A stretch of DNA of 64,000 nucleotides from an uncultured Rhodopila sp. (GTDB taxonomy: Bacteria; Pseudomonadota; Alphaproteobacteria; Acetobacterales; Acetobacteraceae), in contig NZ_CAJATU010000183.1 in NCBI RefSeq assembly GCF_903944925.1, positions 1-64,000 on the forward strand, in the 5' to 3' direction. This document shows positions 42,184 to 57,069 of this stretch, piece after piece. The notes below the pieces were generated by a model. The model had not been told where the DNA came from. It saw only the letters and a program-made list of their open reading frames with translations, and ran no database searches. A program made the translations under genes and the position numbers. The stretch's first letter is position 1, and the number at the start of each line of letters is the position of its first letter.

Positions 42184-42452
42184 GATGGGACGACATGCGC
42201 GATCGTCGCTTTCATGCAACGGCCGCTACTCATTCCTGTCTCAATTCGAACTCCAAAGCGTGCAGCGCCTGCCGCAGCTTCCCCAGAGTGCGGAGACGGC
42301 CACCTTGCGGCTCCGGCCTTCGATGGGCAGGCCCTGCGCACGCTCAAAGTGCTTGTAAACGATCAATGCTATACGAGCGTTAGCACGCTCTCGCATTCGC
42401 GATTGGTGTTTCGGCGCTGCCGGACTCATGGTCCCGGCCGGGGGTCCGACAC

Positions 42453-43436
42453 ATGCTGGCTGAATTTCTCGCCTGGTGGGGCGCGCGGATCGCCGAGTTG
42501 CTGCCCGCGTCCCTGACAAACGCCGCTGCGGTTGCGGACGGCATCGTCATTGATGCCGGCGCAACCGACACGGTGATGGCATGGCAGCGCCGGAAGGGCC
42601 GCGAAGAGCCGATCGGCCTTGGCGTGGCGGGTCGGCTGGCGGCGCGCAAGACCGTGCTGCTGCGTCCCGCGGCCGGCATGGTGCTGGAAAAGCGTTATGC
42701 CGTGCCGACGGCGCCGCGCAACGACCTGGATCAGATGCTGCGGCACGACCTTGCCCGCATCACCCCCTTCCCCGCTTCCGCCCTGTTCTGGCGCTGGGAC
42801 GGGAGGCCGAAGCCGGGAGACCGAACCCGGACGGATATCGTGCTGACGATGGTGCCGAAGGCGGCACTGGCTGCGGCACTGGAAAGCCTCGCGGCGGCCG
42901 GCATCGTGCCCCGCTACCTGGAAATCGACTCCGGCGGCCAGCGCCGGCTGTTGCCGCTGGCGGAGCACGCCGCGGCGCGGTCCCGCCTGCTGCCGGCGCT
43001 GGCCTGGCTCTGCGGCGGCCTGGCGGTGGCGGCGGTGGTCCTGCCGTTCCTGCTGCAGGCGCTGGCGCTGCGCGGCACGAACGCGGAGATCGCCGCGCTG
43101 CAGCCGGCGGTGGCCCGGGTCGAGGCGCTGCGGCGGGGCCTGAACGACGGCAACGCCGGGCGCGAGGTGCTGACGCGCGAACAGGAGCGTACGGCAGATG
43201 TGCTCCAGGTTCTGGCGACGCTGACGCGCATCCTGCCGGACGACAGTTTCCTGACCGACTTTGCCCTGCGCGACCGCCATTTCACCATCAGTGGCCGATC
43301 GGCTTCGGCCCCGGGGTTGATCACGGGGCTGTCGGCGGAGCCTTCGATCCACGATGCGGCGTTTGCCGCCCCGGTGACGCGGATCGAGGGCGCCACCGCC
43401 GATGTGTTCACCATCGGGGCGGAGGTCCGGCCATGA
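42453..43436 (+). CDS. gspL: Type II secretion protein GspL
   Basis: This 327-residue bitopic platform protein has a cytoplasmic actin-like part with LEKRYAVPTAPRNDLDQMLR and DLARITPFPASALFWRWDG. One membrane helix lies near residues 182-205, followed by a coiled coil and a periplasmic ferredoxin-like domain resembling PilN (ILPDDSFLTDFALRDRHFTI). GspL bridges GspE and the inner-membrane platform. It starts gspL-M-N, four-base overlapped with gspM. Confidence 0.82.
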   Translation: MLAEFLAWWGARIAELLPASLTNAAAVADGIVIDAGATDTVMAWQRRKGREEPIGLGVAGRLAARKTVLLRPAAGMVLEKRYAVPTAPRNDLDQMLRHDLARITPFPASALFWRWDGRPKPGDRTRTDIVLTMVPKAALAAALESLAAAGIVPRYLEIDSGGQRRLLPLAEHAAARSRLLPALAWLCGGLAVAAVVLPFLLQALALRGTNAEIAALQPAVARVEALRRGLNDGNAGREVLTREQERTADVLQVLATLTRILPDDSFLTDFALRDRHFTISGRSASAPGLITGLSAEPSIHDAAFAAPVTRIEGATADVFTIGAEVRP

Positions 43437-44023
43437 TTCCCGCCGCGTGGCGAGTCGGCCGAACCGGGCAGGCGCTGGCCGTCGGCTGCGGCGTGCTGGC
43501 GCTGGGTTTGATCTGGCTCGGCGCTGTCGCCCCGCTTTGGTCATTCTATGCCGATGGACAGGCGGAACTCGAGCAGCGGCAGGCGTTGCTGGCCCGCATG
43601 CAGGGCGTGGCGGCGAGCCTGCCGGCTGTCCAGGTGGCCGCAGCGTCGCGGCGCGGTGACGAGGCCGGGGAGGCTACCGCCATGCTGCCGGGCGCCACCG
43701 ATGCGCTGGCGGCGGCGGCGCTGCAGGAGTCGGTGCAGAAGATGGCGAGCGCCGCCGGGGCCAGCCTGACAGCGGTGGAGACGCTGCCGGCGGCGACGGC
43801 GGCGGAGCACTGGCACAAAGTTTCGTTGCGTATTAGCCTGAATGCCCCGTGGCCCGTGCTCATTGGCCTGATGCATGCGGTCGAGCGGGCGCCGGCACGC
43901 ATTTTCATCGGCGACGTGCATTTTCACAGCCCGGCGGTGGTGACCCATCCGGCGACCCTGCCGATACAGGCTTCCATGGTGCTGTTCGGCTTCCGGCCGG
44001 CCGAACCCGGGGCCGGCACGTGA
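43433..44023 (+). CDS. gspM: Type II secretion protein GspM
   Basis: This 196-residue bitopic protein has a membrane helix near residues 13-36 (ALAVGCGVLALGLIWLGAVA). A coiled coil (AELEQRQALLARMQGVA) and the periplasmic domain follow, ending PATLPIQASMVLFGFRPAE. It matches the GspM type II secretion membrane-protein layout. ATG overlaps the gspL stop; its own stop overlaps the next GTG. Confidence 0.78.
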   Translation: MIPAAWRVGRTGQALAVGCGVLALGLIWLGAVAPLWSFYADGQAELEQRQALLARMQGVAASLPAVQVAAASRRGDEAGEATAMLPGATDALAAAALQESVQKMASAAGASLTAVETLPAATAAEHWHKVSLRISLNAPWPVLIGLMHAVERAPARIFIGDVHFHSPAVVTHPATLPIQASMVLFGFRPAEPGAGT

Positions 44024-44538
44024 TCGACACCCGGCTGACGGCGGCGGGCGCGGCGGCGCTGTGTTTGTGCGGGGTGATCGGGGTGGAACTCGCGGGCGGC
44101 CGCGCGTTGCCGGACGCCATGCCGGGCCGGGTCGGCCCGGCGGTGTCCGGCGGCGGTTCCGCGGGTGCGGCAGGGGAAGCGCCGGGCCGGCGGGATGTGC
44201 GGCTGGCGGCAATCCTGGCGCGGCCGTTGTTCAGCCCGGATCGCCGGCCGGCAGCCTCGGCGGCGCGGAGCGTCAGCGGGCTGCCGCGGCTGACCGGGAT
44301 CGTCGTGACGGGATCGCGCAAGCTGGCCATCTTCGCGGGGCCGGGCAAGGCGATGGTGGCGGAGGAAGGGGTGCGGCTGGGGGCATATGAGGTGACGGCG
44401 ATCAGCGACGCCGGCGTGACGGTGGCGGGACCGGAGGGGACGACCGTGCTGCGGCCGATATTCGATCCTGCATCGCCGCCGGCAGCGAAAGCGGCGGCGT
44501 TTCAGCGGCCGGAACCGCCGAAGCCCGCGACGAAGTAG
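44020..44538 (+). CDS. Type II secretion GspC/GspN-like protein
   Basis: This 172-residue protein has an N-terminal membrane helix (AAGAAALCLCGVIGVELAG), a Gly/Ala-rich linker, then DVRLAAILARPLFSPDRRPA. The homology-region-like segment SGLPRLTGIVVTGSRKLAIF resembles the GspC HR domain that contacts the secretin. It is shorter than full GspC and lacks a PDZ domain, so it is a GspC/N-like connector. GTG start inside the gspM stop. It ends the plus-strand gsp operon. Confidence 0.65.
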   Translation: MIDTRLTAAGAAALCLCGVIGVELAGGRALPDAMPGRVGPAVSGGGSAGAAGEAPGRRDVRLAAILARPLFSPDRRPAASAARSVSGLPRLTGIVVTGSRKLAIFAGPGKAMVAEEGVRLGAYEVTAISDAGVTVAGPEGTTVLRPIFDPASPPAAKAAAFQRPEPPKPATK

Positions 44539-44639
44539 GCGCGCGGCGGGTTTATCCTGACATGTGCTGGTCGCGCTTGCGTCGGCGCGGCTTCCCGGCT
44601 AGGTGACAGCATCGACGCGCCAGTTGCTGGCGATGGTAT

Positions 44640-44729
<90 letters not shown>

Positions 44730-44797
44730 GCGCTCGACTAGGGCCGTAAGGTGCTGATGTTTCTTCCTTATTTCCAGTCCGGTTTTCGATCAACCAC

Positions 44798-45835
44798 CTA
44801 GTCCGCGTCACAGTGATTCGACTCTTTGGCGACATCCGGATAGACCCGCGCCAGCTTGGTGCGGGCCTTCTCGGTGGTGAACCGCCATTTGATGCGCGCG
44901 CCGGAAGCGTTGCGCTGCCTCTGCCATGCCTCGATCTCGGAGACCAGGACATCACGCTCGCCGATGCGGCGGTCGAGACACTGACGGCGTAGCACGCCGA
45001 TTTCGATTTCCACCATGTTCAGCCAGCTGGCGTGCTTGGGCGCGTAGTGAAACTCCAGGCGTTGGAGAATACGATGCGATTCGGGCGCCGGAAAGGTTCC
45101 ATATAAGGGCCCCGGCGGTGTGGGTCGAAAGATCGTCCAGGACTACACGGATGTGCTCCGCATCCGGATAATGTATGTCGGCGAGATCGCGCATGCAGGC
45201 GGCGAAATCCTGCGCGGTTCGATGCTGCGTCACCTTCACATGAAGCCAGGATTTGTGCGCGTCGAGAAACACAAACAGGTTCGCGGTGCCGTTACAGCGG
45301 TATTCACAATCGTAGCACTTCGGCTGGCCGGGATCGGCTCGCGCACCTCGCCGATGAGCTGTGTCGGACTTTCGTCGAAGCAATCCACCGGTCGCTTCGG
45401 ATAGGCCTCTTCGGCGTAAACATCGAGCACGTCCTCCATCCGCGCGACGTGGGTGCCGTCCACCTGCGGAATGCACCACATGTCCCTCTGCCACGGCTTG
45501 AGGTCGTCCTCGGCGAGACGCCGGCGCACCGTCTCGCGGGACAGGTTCCGTCAGCCGGACCATCGCGTCCGCCAACAAGTCGAGCGTCCAGCGCTTGCGC
45601 CACTCGGGCGGGTTGGAGCAGGCCGTGGCGACCAGCAACGCCGTCTCCTTGCCGGACAGCTTGTGCTTCGCTCCCGGGCGCGCGTGCTCACTGAGCGCCG
45701 GTTCCAGGTTGCCTTCGACAAAGCGCCGTTTGGTTCGATAGACCGTGGACCCGCCAACCGAGACGCTGCTCGCGATTACGTCGTCGCTGACGCCTGCATC
45801 GGCTGCCGGAAGGATTTGATCCCGCTTGATTTTAC
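44798..45835 (-). pseudogene. IS630-family transposase remnant, multiply frameshifted
   Basis: Alternating minus-strand frames spell out one transposase. ADAGVSDDVIASSVSVGGST and GNLEPALSEHARPGAKHKLSG belong to the N-terminal HTH region. [31 protein letters not shown] (first catalytic Asp), VVLDDLSTHTAGAL (second Asp) and WLNMVEIEIGVLRRQC (third, Glu) cover the DDE core. Frame shifts occur near 45545, 45325 and 45100, and the N-terminus is cut at about 45835, right where the Cache gene ends. No clear terminal inverted repeats or TA duplication were found. It is an inactive relic. Confidence 0.88.
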
Positions 45836-46359
45836 TTTAGATAGCCCACATAGTAGATCCCGATCACGTCGTGGGACTGGTTATGTATTGGCTCGTACCC
45901 TGTTACATAGGGCTTGCCCAAGATATCCACATCACCGAAAAATGATTCATCTTTCTTTATCGATCCGATCACTTTGCCCTTGGGGTCCAGAATCGTTCCG
46001 ACGGCGCGCGTACCGTCGTCGCGTTTCACGTTAGTCGATACCCGGACAAACTCCTCGCCGCTCTTCACAAAGATCGTCGCGGTGCCTCCAGCCTGCTTTA
46101 CAACCGAGTCGACCAATTCAAAGTTGTTATTGATCTTGGTGGTGCCGAAATAGATGGCCGGAACTTGCTTGCTCCCGGCCATATCAGTCCCTTCGATTTT
46201 CGGAGTGCCGAGTTTGGCCGCCTCCGACTTCAAAAGTTCCATTGCGTCCTGTACCTTGGTATTCTCCTGGCTTCTGCCAATGCTTGGCAAAAGTACGGCG
46301 GCGCTGACGACTAAGCATCCAATCACAACAAATCTTACGAAGTCCCGTCTTGCGTTCAT
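45832..46359 (-). CDS. Exported Cache-domain protein
   Basis: This 175-residue protein has an N-terminal signal or anchor (DFVRFVVIGCLVVSAAVLLP) followed by a single Cache-like sensor. Segments are VPAIYFGTTKINNNFELVDS, TATIFVKSGEEFVRVSTNVK, VGTILDPKGKVIGSIKK and FFGDVDILGKPYVTGYEPI, a pattern typical of Cache3/Cache2 fusion domains. These sense small molecules, usually fused to a chemoreceptor or kinase, but here the domain stands alone. A strong GAGGAGG ribosome site precedes the ATG. It is noticeably AT-richer than its surroundings, consistent with transfer. Its stop abuts the IS630 remnant. Confidence 0.8.
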   Translation of the reverse strand: MNARRDFVRFVVIGCLVVSAAVLLPSIGRSQENTKVQDAMELLKSEAAKLGTPKIEGTDMAGSKQVPAIYFGTTKINNNFELVDSVVKQAGGTATIFVKSGEEFVRVSTNVKRDDGTRAVGTILDPKGKVIGSIKKDESFFGDVDILGKPYVTGYEPIHNQSHDVIGIYYVGYLK

Positions 46360-46413
46360 AGCTTCCTCCTCTGATTTCGTTTTTTTCAGGCTGATGCAAA
46401 CGATTGGCGGCAC

Positions 46414-47876
46414 GGCCTGCCTCGAAGGCGTCCCACGACTACGGCGGTTGTAACGCCCGCACGGGTAGGAAACATGCTATTGCTGGCAGAAAGTCTCAAT
46501 CTATGGTTACGTCTGGTTAATTTATCGACACAGGGCGTGTTTGACTACCACCCAAAAAGCGACAACGCTCTCCGAACAAACACACGGGCCATTTGTTTCA
46601 AGCCTCCCACTTTCTTTATTTAATTAGCATAGAGGCTGTCACTGGCATGAATTTTTGTCAACGTTGCAGAGCATGCCATTTGTGTTACCGTCCCCGCGAT
46701 CACCGGCGGATGTTGCACACAAATATCACAGGCTGGGTTCAAGCGGGGACCATGGACCAAACATGCCGTCTGGCTGCTGCTCGCGAAGCCATGGTCCAGA
46801 CCGCACAGGTAATCACCATCGGTGTCGCTGACGGTCCAGCGTCCGAGTGCAGCGATCTCACTGATGCCGCTGCGGACTGGTGGTGCCCGCCGTTCCCTCG
46901 GAGGCGACGCGTTCGTGGACTGTCTCGGCAAACGGGTTGGCGGCTTCGATGCTGCCGTTCATCCGCTTTCAAGCGATCTTGTGCGCGGTCTGTCTCAAAT
47001 CCGCCCGGCCGTGGGTGTCTGCAATCTCACCGACTTCGGCAAGGCTGCCGCTCGCTTATTTCTAACCAGCAATCTATAGGATCTATGGAGCGTGCTGCCG
47101 AGACGGTTGGCTGCGCCGGAGCGGCACCCTACGGCTACGGCTACGCAAATGGGTTGACCGTCCTGTGGTCGATCACCTGAATCGCCCGCATTGTTCTGCC
47201 GTGGTCGTAAACCTTGATCCTCAATCCCGGCCCCACCTCAGCCCCCAAGACCATCGGGTGACCATCCGCCCCGAAAACGTCCGGGCGCGTCCGGGCAAAC
47301 AGCTTACGTCCGTGCCCACCGTCGGCAAGGAGTTCCAGAACGAAGAACTGCTGGCCGTCAGGCAACGTCATCGGGTGGCGTATGAACGCCATTAGAACCA
47401 CCCCAGCGAGCATGTCGTCTCTGCCTTTCGGACCCGGGGTCGTAGGATACAGCGGCTATCGCTCCGGTCGAAGGTCACCGAACCCCACCGCTCGCCATCG
47501 GCCACGCCGCCAACACCGCCCCATCGAGACGGCGATGGCCGAACCCCCAGGCCGATGATGCCGGCGCGTGTCCGATGATGGAGCGACAACGATACAATCG
47601 CCTGCACCGTATAGGCAGGCGCCAACGCCTGCAGGGCGACAAGCATCGTGACGAGCGTCGGGCCGTCCACGCCGCCCGCGTCATCATCCTTGTGCTACCC
47701 GCCAGTATCTCCCGCCATCGCCCGAGCCACCGCCAAGCGCCGATTTTGCTCCCTTGCCCGGCCCCGACGACATCGCATACGCTGCTTTGCGGCAGGATCA
47801 TTGCCATTCAGCGTCCGTAAGGGCAAAAGGACCCCCGGCGCGCCCAAAAGGCAGTTGCATATCGCCAAGGAAGTTT
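46414..47876. other. Gene-poor eroded region before gltB
   Basis: Over 1.4 kb no open frame convinces me. About 46440-46700 is AT-rich. A 195-codon frame at 46593-47180 is Cys/Arg-rich in one frame while a different frame at 46822-47079 reads more protein-like, suggesting a broken gene. A minus-strand frame at 47141-47413 (MTLPDGQQFFVLELLADGGH, 76-90 residues) could be a small gene, low confidence. The gltB promoter must lie in the last few hundred bases. Confidence 0.5.
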
Positions 47877-52526
<4,650 letters not shown>

Positions 52527-52599
52527 ACACTGACCCGCCGAGGCAGGCCCCGGTTCCCGTGCGGAACCGGTTCGGCCGGCTGCCGGCGATTGGGAGACG

Positions 52600-54054
52600 A
52601 TGATGGGTAAGGTTACCGGTTTCCTTGAGATCAGCCGCCACGACCGCACGTACGAAAAGCCCGAAGTGCGCCTGAAGTCCTATGACGAGTTTGTCCTGCC
52701 GCTACCGGCCGAGGAACTCAACGGCCAGGCGGCGCGCTGCATGGATTGCGGGATTCCGTTCTGTCACAACGGCTGTCCGGTCAACAACCAGATCCCGGAC
52801 TGGAACAATCTCGTCTACAAGGAGCAGTGGGAGCAGGCTGTCGTTAACCTGCACTCCACCAATAATTTCCCCGAGTTTACCGGGCGCGTCTGCCCTGCCC
52901 CGTGCGAAGCGGCCTGCACGCTGAACATCGACGATAACCCGGTCACCATCAAGACGATCGAATGTGCCATCGTCGATCGCGGGTGGGCGGAAGGCTGGAT
53001 CAAGCCGATACCGCCGACACATTCGACGGGCAAGACGGTGGCGGTGGTGGGATCGGGGCCGGCCGGGATGGCGTGCGCGCAGCAATTGGCGCGCGTCGGC
53101 CATGCGGTGACCTTGATCGAAAAGCAGGACCGCATCGGCGGCCTGCTGCGCTACGGCATTCCCGACTTCAAGATGGAAAAGCACCACGTCGATCGCCGGG
53201 TCGATCAGATGGCGGCCGAGGGCGTGAGCTTCCGCACCAACACGGATGTCGGCACCGACGTGTCGATCGACGACCTGCTGGCGGAATTCGATGCGGTCGT
53301 CCTGGCCGGCGGTGCGGAATGGCCGCGCAACCTGGACGTGACCGGGCGCGAACTCGACGGCATCCATTATGCGATGGATTTCCTGACCCAGCAGAACAAG
53401 CGCGACGCCGGGGATGACGAGGCGACGGCCGCGCCGTTCGGCACGATCTCCGCCAAGGGTAAGCATGTCGTGGTCATCGGCGGCGGCGATACCGGGTCGG
53501 ACTGCATTGGCACCTCGGCGCGCCAGGGCGCCGCCAAGATCACCCAGATCGAGATCCTCCCGAAGCCGCCGGTGAAGGAAAACAAGGCGATGGTCTGGCC
53601 GGATTGGCCGACGAAGCTGCGGTCGTCGCACGCGCATGAGGAAGGCTGCGAGCGGGACTGGGCGGTGCTGACGAAGAACGCTGTCGGCGCCAACGGGCGG
53701 GTCACGGCGCTGGATTGCGTGCGGGTGGAGTGGGAGAAGACCCCGGACGGCCGCATGGCGATGAAGGAAGTCGCCGGCAGCGCCTTTCAGATCAAGGCGG
53801 ACCTGGTGCTGCTGGCGATGGGGTTCCTCGGGCCGCGGCGCGGCGCGCTGCTGGAGCAGTCGGGGGTGACGTTGGACCCGCGCGGCAACGTGCTGGCGGA
53901 TACGGTTCAGTACCGGACGTCGCGCGACAAGTTGTTCGCCGCCGGGGATATGCGGCGCGGGCAGTCGCTGGTGGTGTGGGCGATCCGCGAGGGGCGGCAA
54001 TGCGCCCGAGCGGTGGACCTGTTCCTCATGGGAACGAGCACGCTGCCGCGATGA
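52600..54054 (+). CDS. gltD: Glutamate synthase (NADPH) small subunit
   Basis: This 484-residue flavoprotein passes NADPH electrons to GltB. The N-terminal cysteine clusters that hold two 4Fe-4S centres are visible as [20 protein letters not shown] and [13 protein letters not shown]. The FAD fold is [20 protein letters not shown], the NADPH fold [20 protein letters not shown], and the C-terminal FAD contact [20 protein letters not shown]. Two ATGs are adjacent at the start (52600 and 52603). Confidence 0.97.
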   Translation: MMGKVTGFLEISRHDRTYEKPEVRLKSYDEFVLPLPAEELNGQAARCMDCGIPFCHNGCPVNNQIPDWNNLVYKEQWEQAVVNLHSTNNFPEFTGRVCPAPCEAACTLNIDDNPVTIKTIECAIVDRGWAEGWIKPIPPTHSTGKTVAVVGSGPAGMACAQQLARVGHAVTLIEKQDRIGGLLRYGIPDFKMEKHHVDRRVDQMAAEGVSFRTNTDVGTDVSIDDLLAEFDAVVLAGGAEWPRNLDVTGRELDGIHYAMDFLTQQNKRDAGDDEATAAPFGTISAKGKHVVVIGGGDTGSDCIGTSARQGAAKITQIEILPKPPVKENKAMVWPDWPTKLRSSHAHEEGCERDWAVLTKNAVGANGRVTALDCVRVEWEKTPDGRMAMKEVAGSAFQIKADLVLLAMGFLGPRRGALLEQSGVTLDPRGNVLADTVQYRTSRDKLFAAGDMRRGQSLVVWAIREGRQCARAVDLFLMGTSTLPR

Positions 54055-54110
54055 AGGCGGGCGCAGGCTCGGTAGGCGTTACCATAGCGCCCCGACGGCT
54101 GCGCTTTTCT

Positions 54111-54165
54111 CCGTCACGGTGCGCGAAGGCGCACCATCCACGCCTTGCGGTGCCGGTTGAGGCAA
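54111..54165. repeat. Palindromic repeat, right half missing
   Basis: CCGTCACGGTGCGCGAAGGC, CACCATCCACGCCTTGCGG and GTGCCGGTTGAGGCAAA match the left three-fifths of the copy at 30063-30152, including sequence beyond the stem. The right arm is absent. The gap 54055-54359 after gltD contains nothing else I can identify. Confidence 0.8.
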
Positions 54166-54359
54166 ACTCGCGGATTCCGCTACTTGCCGTCCTGGCGGGT
54201 CGGCTCCGGTGAAGAGTCGCTCATAGTGCCGGCCGGCATTATAGAACGGCGAAGTAATATACTTTATCAAGTCTTGAAAACAACGTTTACCAGTGTGTTC
54301 CGCCTGATCGCGCAATGCCAGCCGATCGGCCGCGGCAGCGGCATAACCGGTTCCGGCCG

Positions 54360-54887
54360 TCAGTCCTGGCGCGGCCGGCGCACCAGGACGCAGATTTGCT
54401 CGACAAGCCGATCCCCCTCGACCGGCTTGCGCAGGACGTGGAAACTGCCCCCGGCAACGACGGCGACGGAGGTCACCTGTTCGGCATAACCGGTCAGCAG
54501 GATCGCCGGGAGGGCGGGCTGCAACTGACGGGCCTGATGGATCAGGGTGATGCCGTCTGCGCCCGGCATGGACAAATCGGTCACCAGGACATCGAAACCG
54601 GTCTGGCTGCGCATCAGGGCCATCGCCTGCGCGGCATCGATGGCCTGAACTGCCTCAAAGCCTTCGGCGTCCAACAGATCGGCCAATGTTTCGCGGACTG
54701 AGTCGTTGTCATCGACCAGCAGGACACGGCCCCGACTGCCGGCGGGTTCGTCGGGCGGAAAGATGGCAAGCGCCGCGTCGGACAGAGCGGGCCTGAGCGC
54801 GCCGGCACGCATCCCGAACGGTGCGGCAACCGGGGGCCGATCGGCGTCCGGGATATCGACGCGCTCTCGAAGATACGAGACGTTCAT
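54360..54887 (-). CDS. Single-domain response regulator
   Basis: This 175-residue protein has a variable N-terminus of about 55 residues, then a receiver domain: RVLLVDDNDSVRETLADLLD, phospho-Asp in DVLVTDLSMPGADGI, Thr in ILLTGYAEQ and Lys in FHVLRKPVEGDRL. There is no output domain. The receiver resembles the CheY-like type attached to hybrid kinases. The ATG at 54887 is preceded by AAAGGAG; an ATG at 54905 lacks one. No kinase is adjacent. Confidence 0.9.
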   Translation of the reverse strand: MNVSYLRERVDIPDADRPPVAAPFGMRAGALRPALSDAALAIFPPDEPAGSRGRVLLVDDNDSVRETLADLLDAEGFEAVQAIDAAQAMALMRSQTGFDVLVTDLSMPGADGITLIHQARQLQPALPAILLTGYAEQVTSVAVVAGGSFHVLRKPVEGDRLVEQICVLVRRPRQD

Positions 54888-55688
54888 GCTTGTCTCCTTT
54901 GCCATGGGCGAGCAGCACAATCGGAGTGAAACCGGCCAAATGCGACAATTTCTACTTGTGTATGTCTTTCATTGGACACGCTCCGGTTGATTGCGCGTGC
55001 AGGGTGTATTGTTTGGATAAAATCCACTCTACTCTTAGGCGAAATTACCAACGCACGAGCCAATATTTTTATCATCTGCAACATGTTTAAAGTTGAAACA
55101 GCTTTAGACCAACCCGGCCTGATCATGCGTGCTGAATCAGCGGATATCAAGAACTTGTGATGTTGGTTGTGAATTGCCTCAGACAGTTACACCGGACGGA
55201 TCGACAGGCGGCAGGTTAGGTCGATATAACAACCGTATCGTATACAATATGTTATTTGGTTGCTGAGTTTTCCTTCCGGCTCGTAAATCCCTACCAAATT
55301 TGCGATCCCGGCATCGAGCGACGATTGGCTTTCGATATGATAGACGCACTTGTTATGGTTTAATGACAAATTTGCTCCGATTTCGTGATTTGAATCGCCA
55401 CACAGAACCTCCCCGTCAAGAACCTCACTGCCCTTGATACCATTCACGCAAGAAGTGTTGACCACCTGAACATCACCGTCTCGACGGCCGTTTTGTCGCC
55501 AATCCCGTGCGATTCGGGGTCACCGGCGATCGGCTCGCCGAATGCCGGACCCGGGTGCCGGACACAAGCGCCTGCGTCGGCGACCGCCGTCATGTTGATA
55601 CGATCTTGACGCAAACTTGCTCGCAATCCCTGGTAACCGCGGCCGGACGTATGCGTAGTTTGCGCCGTAAGATTGAACAGGTGCGTGC
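54888..55688. other. AT-rich intergenic patch
   Basis: This 800-nt region is much less GC-rich than the surroundings, especially 54890-55470, suggesting acquired DNA. The only open frame of note is on the minus strand at 55187-55465, described separately. A GTG near 55689 begins the next gene. No tRNA, IS end or repeat was recognised. Confidence 0.6.
55187..55465 (-). CDS. Possible small cysteine-containing protein
   Basis: This frame of about 92 codons has a GTG start and six cysteines (for example NTSCVNGIKG, GEVLCGDSNHE, ITYCIRYGCYIDLTC). Base use is much more AT-rich than neighbouring genes. The frame is open about 16 codons further upstream without a better start, so this may be the tail of a truncated secreted protein. 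There is no recognisable family and no clear ribosome site. It may not be a gene. Confidence 0.3.
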   Translation of the reverse strand: MVNTSCVNGIKGSEVLDGEVLCGDSNHEIGANLSLNHNKCVYHIESQSSLDAGIANLVGIYEPEGKLSNQITYCIRYGCYIDLTCRLSIRPV

Positions 55689-57047
55689 GTGCCGTTGCTC
55701 CAACCATCAAACCTCGACCGCAGGCGATTCGCCGCGCTCGCCGCGACCGCGGTCCTCACCCGCTGCGCCGCCGTGCCCGACATCGGCGCGCTCACCGGCC
55801 GCGACATCGCCCTGCCGGGTCGTCACAACCCCGGGCCGCCCGGCCGGCAGAGCAGCGCCGACGCGCTGCAGACCCAGTACGACCTGCAAAAGGGGTTATC
55901 GGACAGTCCGATCGTTTCGGGCAACACCGTCACGCTGCTACCGGGCGGGGCGCAGGCTTTCGCGGCGATGTTCCAGGCGCTGGGCGCGGCGCGCGACAGC
56001 ATCAACCTGGAGTATTTCATTCTCGCCAACATCAGCTCCGGCGGAACCCGCCTCTCGGACATCCTGCTCGATCGTCTGGGCGCCGGGGTCAAAATCAACA
56101 TGATCTACGACGCGTACGGATCGCGCGACACCCCGGCGGCGTTCTTCGACACCTTGCACAAGGCCGGCGCCAAGGTGATCGCCTTCAACCCGATCGACCC
56201 GTTCAAGCTGCGCATCGGCTGGGCGCCGAACGACCGCGACCATCGCAAGATCATGGTAGTGGACGGGCGTGTCGGCTTCACCGGCGGGGTCAACCTGGAC
56301 ACGGCGTACGAAAACCCGCCGAGCGCCGGCATTCCCGCCGATGGCAACACCAGGAACGCCTATTGGCGCGATGCGGCGGTGCGCATCGAAGGCCCGGCGG
56401 TGGCCGAGCTGCAGAAACTGTTCTTCGGCACATGGCGGGAGCAAAAGGCGCCCGCCGCCGAACCGGCGGACTATTTCCCGCCGCTGCCGCGCACCGGTGT
56501 CCAGACGATCCGGATCATCGGCAGTTCTCCGGGCAATCAACAGCCGCTGTATTACGCCTCGGTGCTGACGGCGATGCGCAACGCGGATCGCCGGGTCTGG
56601 CTGACCAGCGGCTATTTCGTGCCGCCGCACCAGGAACGCGAGGAACTCGCGGCGATCAGCCGCGCCGGGATCGATGTGCGCATCGTCGTGCCGGCGTTCA
56701 GCGACGTGCAAGCTGCGGTATATGCGGCGCGGGCGTCGTATGGCGACCTGCTGGAGGCGGGTGCGAAGATCTACGAAATGCGCGATGCCGTGATCCACGC
56801 CAAGCTGGCCGTGGTGGATGACACCTGGACGGTCGTCGGCTCATCCAACCTCGATCGCCGCAGCGTGGTGTTCAACAACGAGGTCGATGCGGTGATCCTG
56901 GGCCATGACACGGCAGCCCAGGTGGAGGCCCTGATCCGGAAGTATATGGATGCGTCCCGGCCGATAGAGCTGGACCGCTGGAAGCAACGGCCGTTCAGGG
57001 AACGCATGCGGGAGATGGAGGCACGGGTCTGGGAGTACTGGATGTAG
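55689..57047 (+). CDS. Phospholipase D family protein (cardiolipin-synthase-like)
   Basis: This 452-residue protein has two HKD motifs of the PLD superfamily: DRDHRKIMVVDGRVGFTGGV near residue 180 and AVIHAKLAVVDDTWTVVGSS near 365. They are arranged as in bacterial cardiolipin synthases ClsB/ClsC, which join phosphatidyl groups by transphosphatidylation. The N-terminus NLDRRRFAALAATAVLTRC looks like a twin-arginine-type export signal, so the enzyme may act at the periplasmic face of the membrane. GTG start. Lipase versus synthase cannot be told by eye. Confidence 0.87.
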   Translation: MPLLQPSNLDRRRFAALAATAVLTRCAAVPDIGALTGRDIALPGRHNPGPPGRQSSADALQTQYDLQKGLSDSPIVSGNTVTLLPGGAQAFAAMFQALGAARDSINLEYFILANISSGGTRLSDILLDRLGAGVKINMIYDAYGSRDTPAAFFDTLHKAGAKVIAFNPIDPFKLRIGWAPNDRDHRKIMVVDGRVGFTGGVNLDTAYENPPSAGIPADGNTRNAYWRDAAVRIEGPAVAELQKLFFGTWREQKAPAAEPADYFPPLPRTGVQTIRIIGSSPGNQQPLYYASVLTAMRNADRRVWLTSGYFVPPHQEREELAAISRAGIDVRIVVPAFSDVQAAVYAARASYGDLLEAGAKIYEMRDAVIHAKLAVVDDTWTVVGSSNLDRRSVVFNNEVDAVILGHDTAAQVEALIRKYMDASRPIELDRWKQRPFRERMREMEARVWEYWM

Positions 57048-57069
57048 CCCGCGGCGCCGCGCCCGCACT

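Noticed and set aside
42214-42516. Overlapping small frames upstream of gspL
   Set aside because: Several frames of similar quality, none with motifs or a ribosome site.
44798-45835. Functional IS630 insertion sequence
   Set aside because: At least three frameshifts, truncated N-terminus and no clear terminal inverted repeats or TA duplication.
46593-47180. 195-codon plus-strand frame
   Set aside because: Cys/Arg-rich with the more protein-like stretch in a different frame; at best a broken gene.
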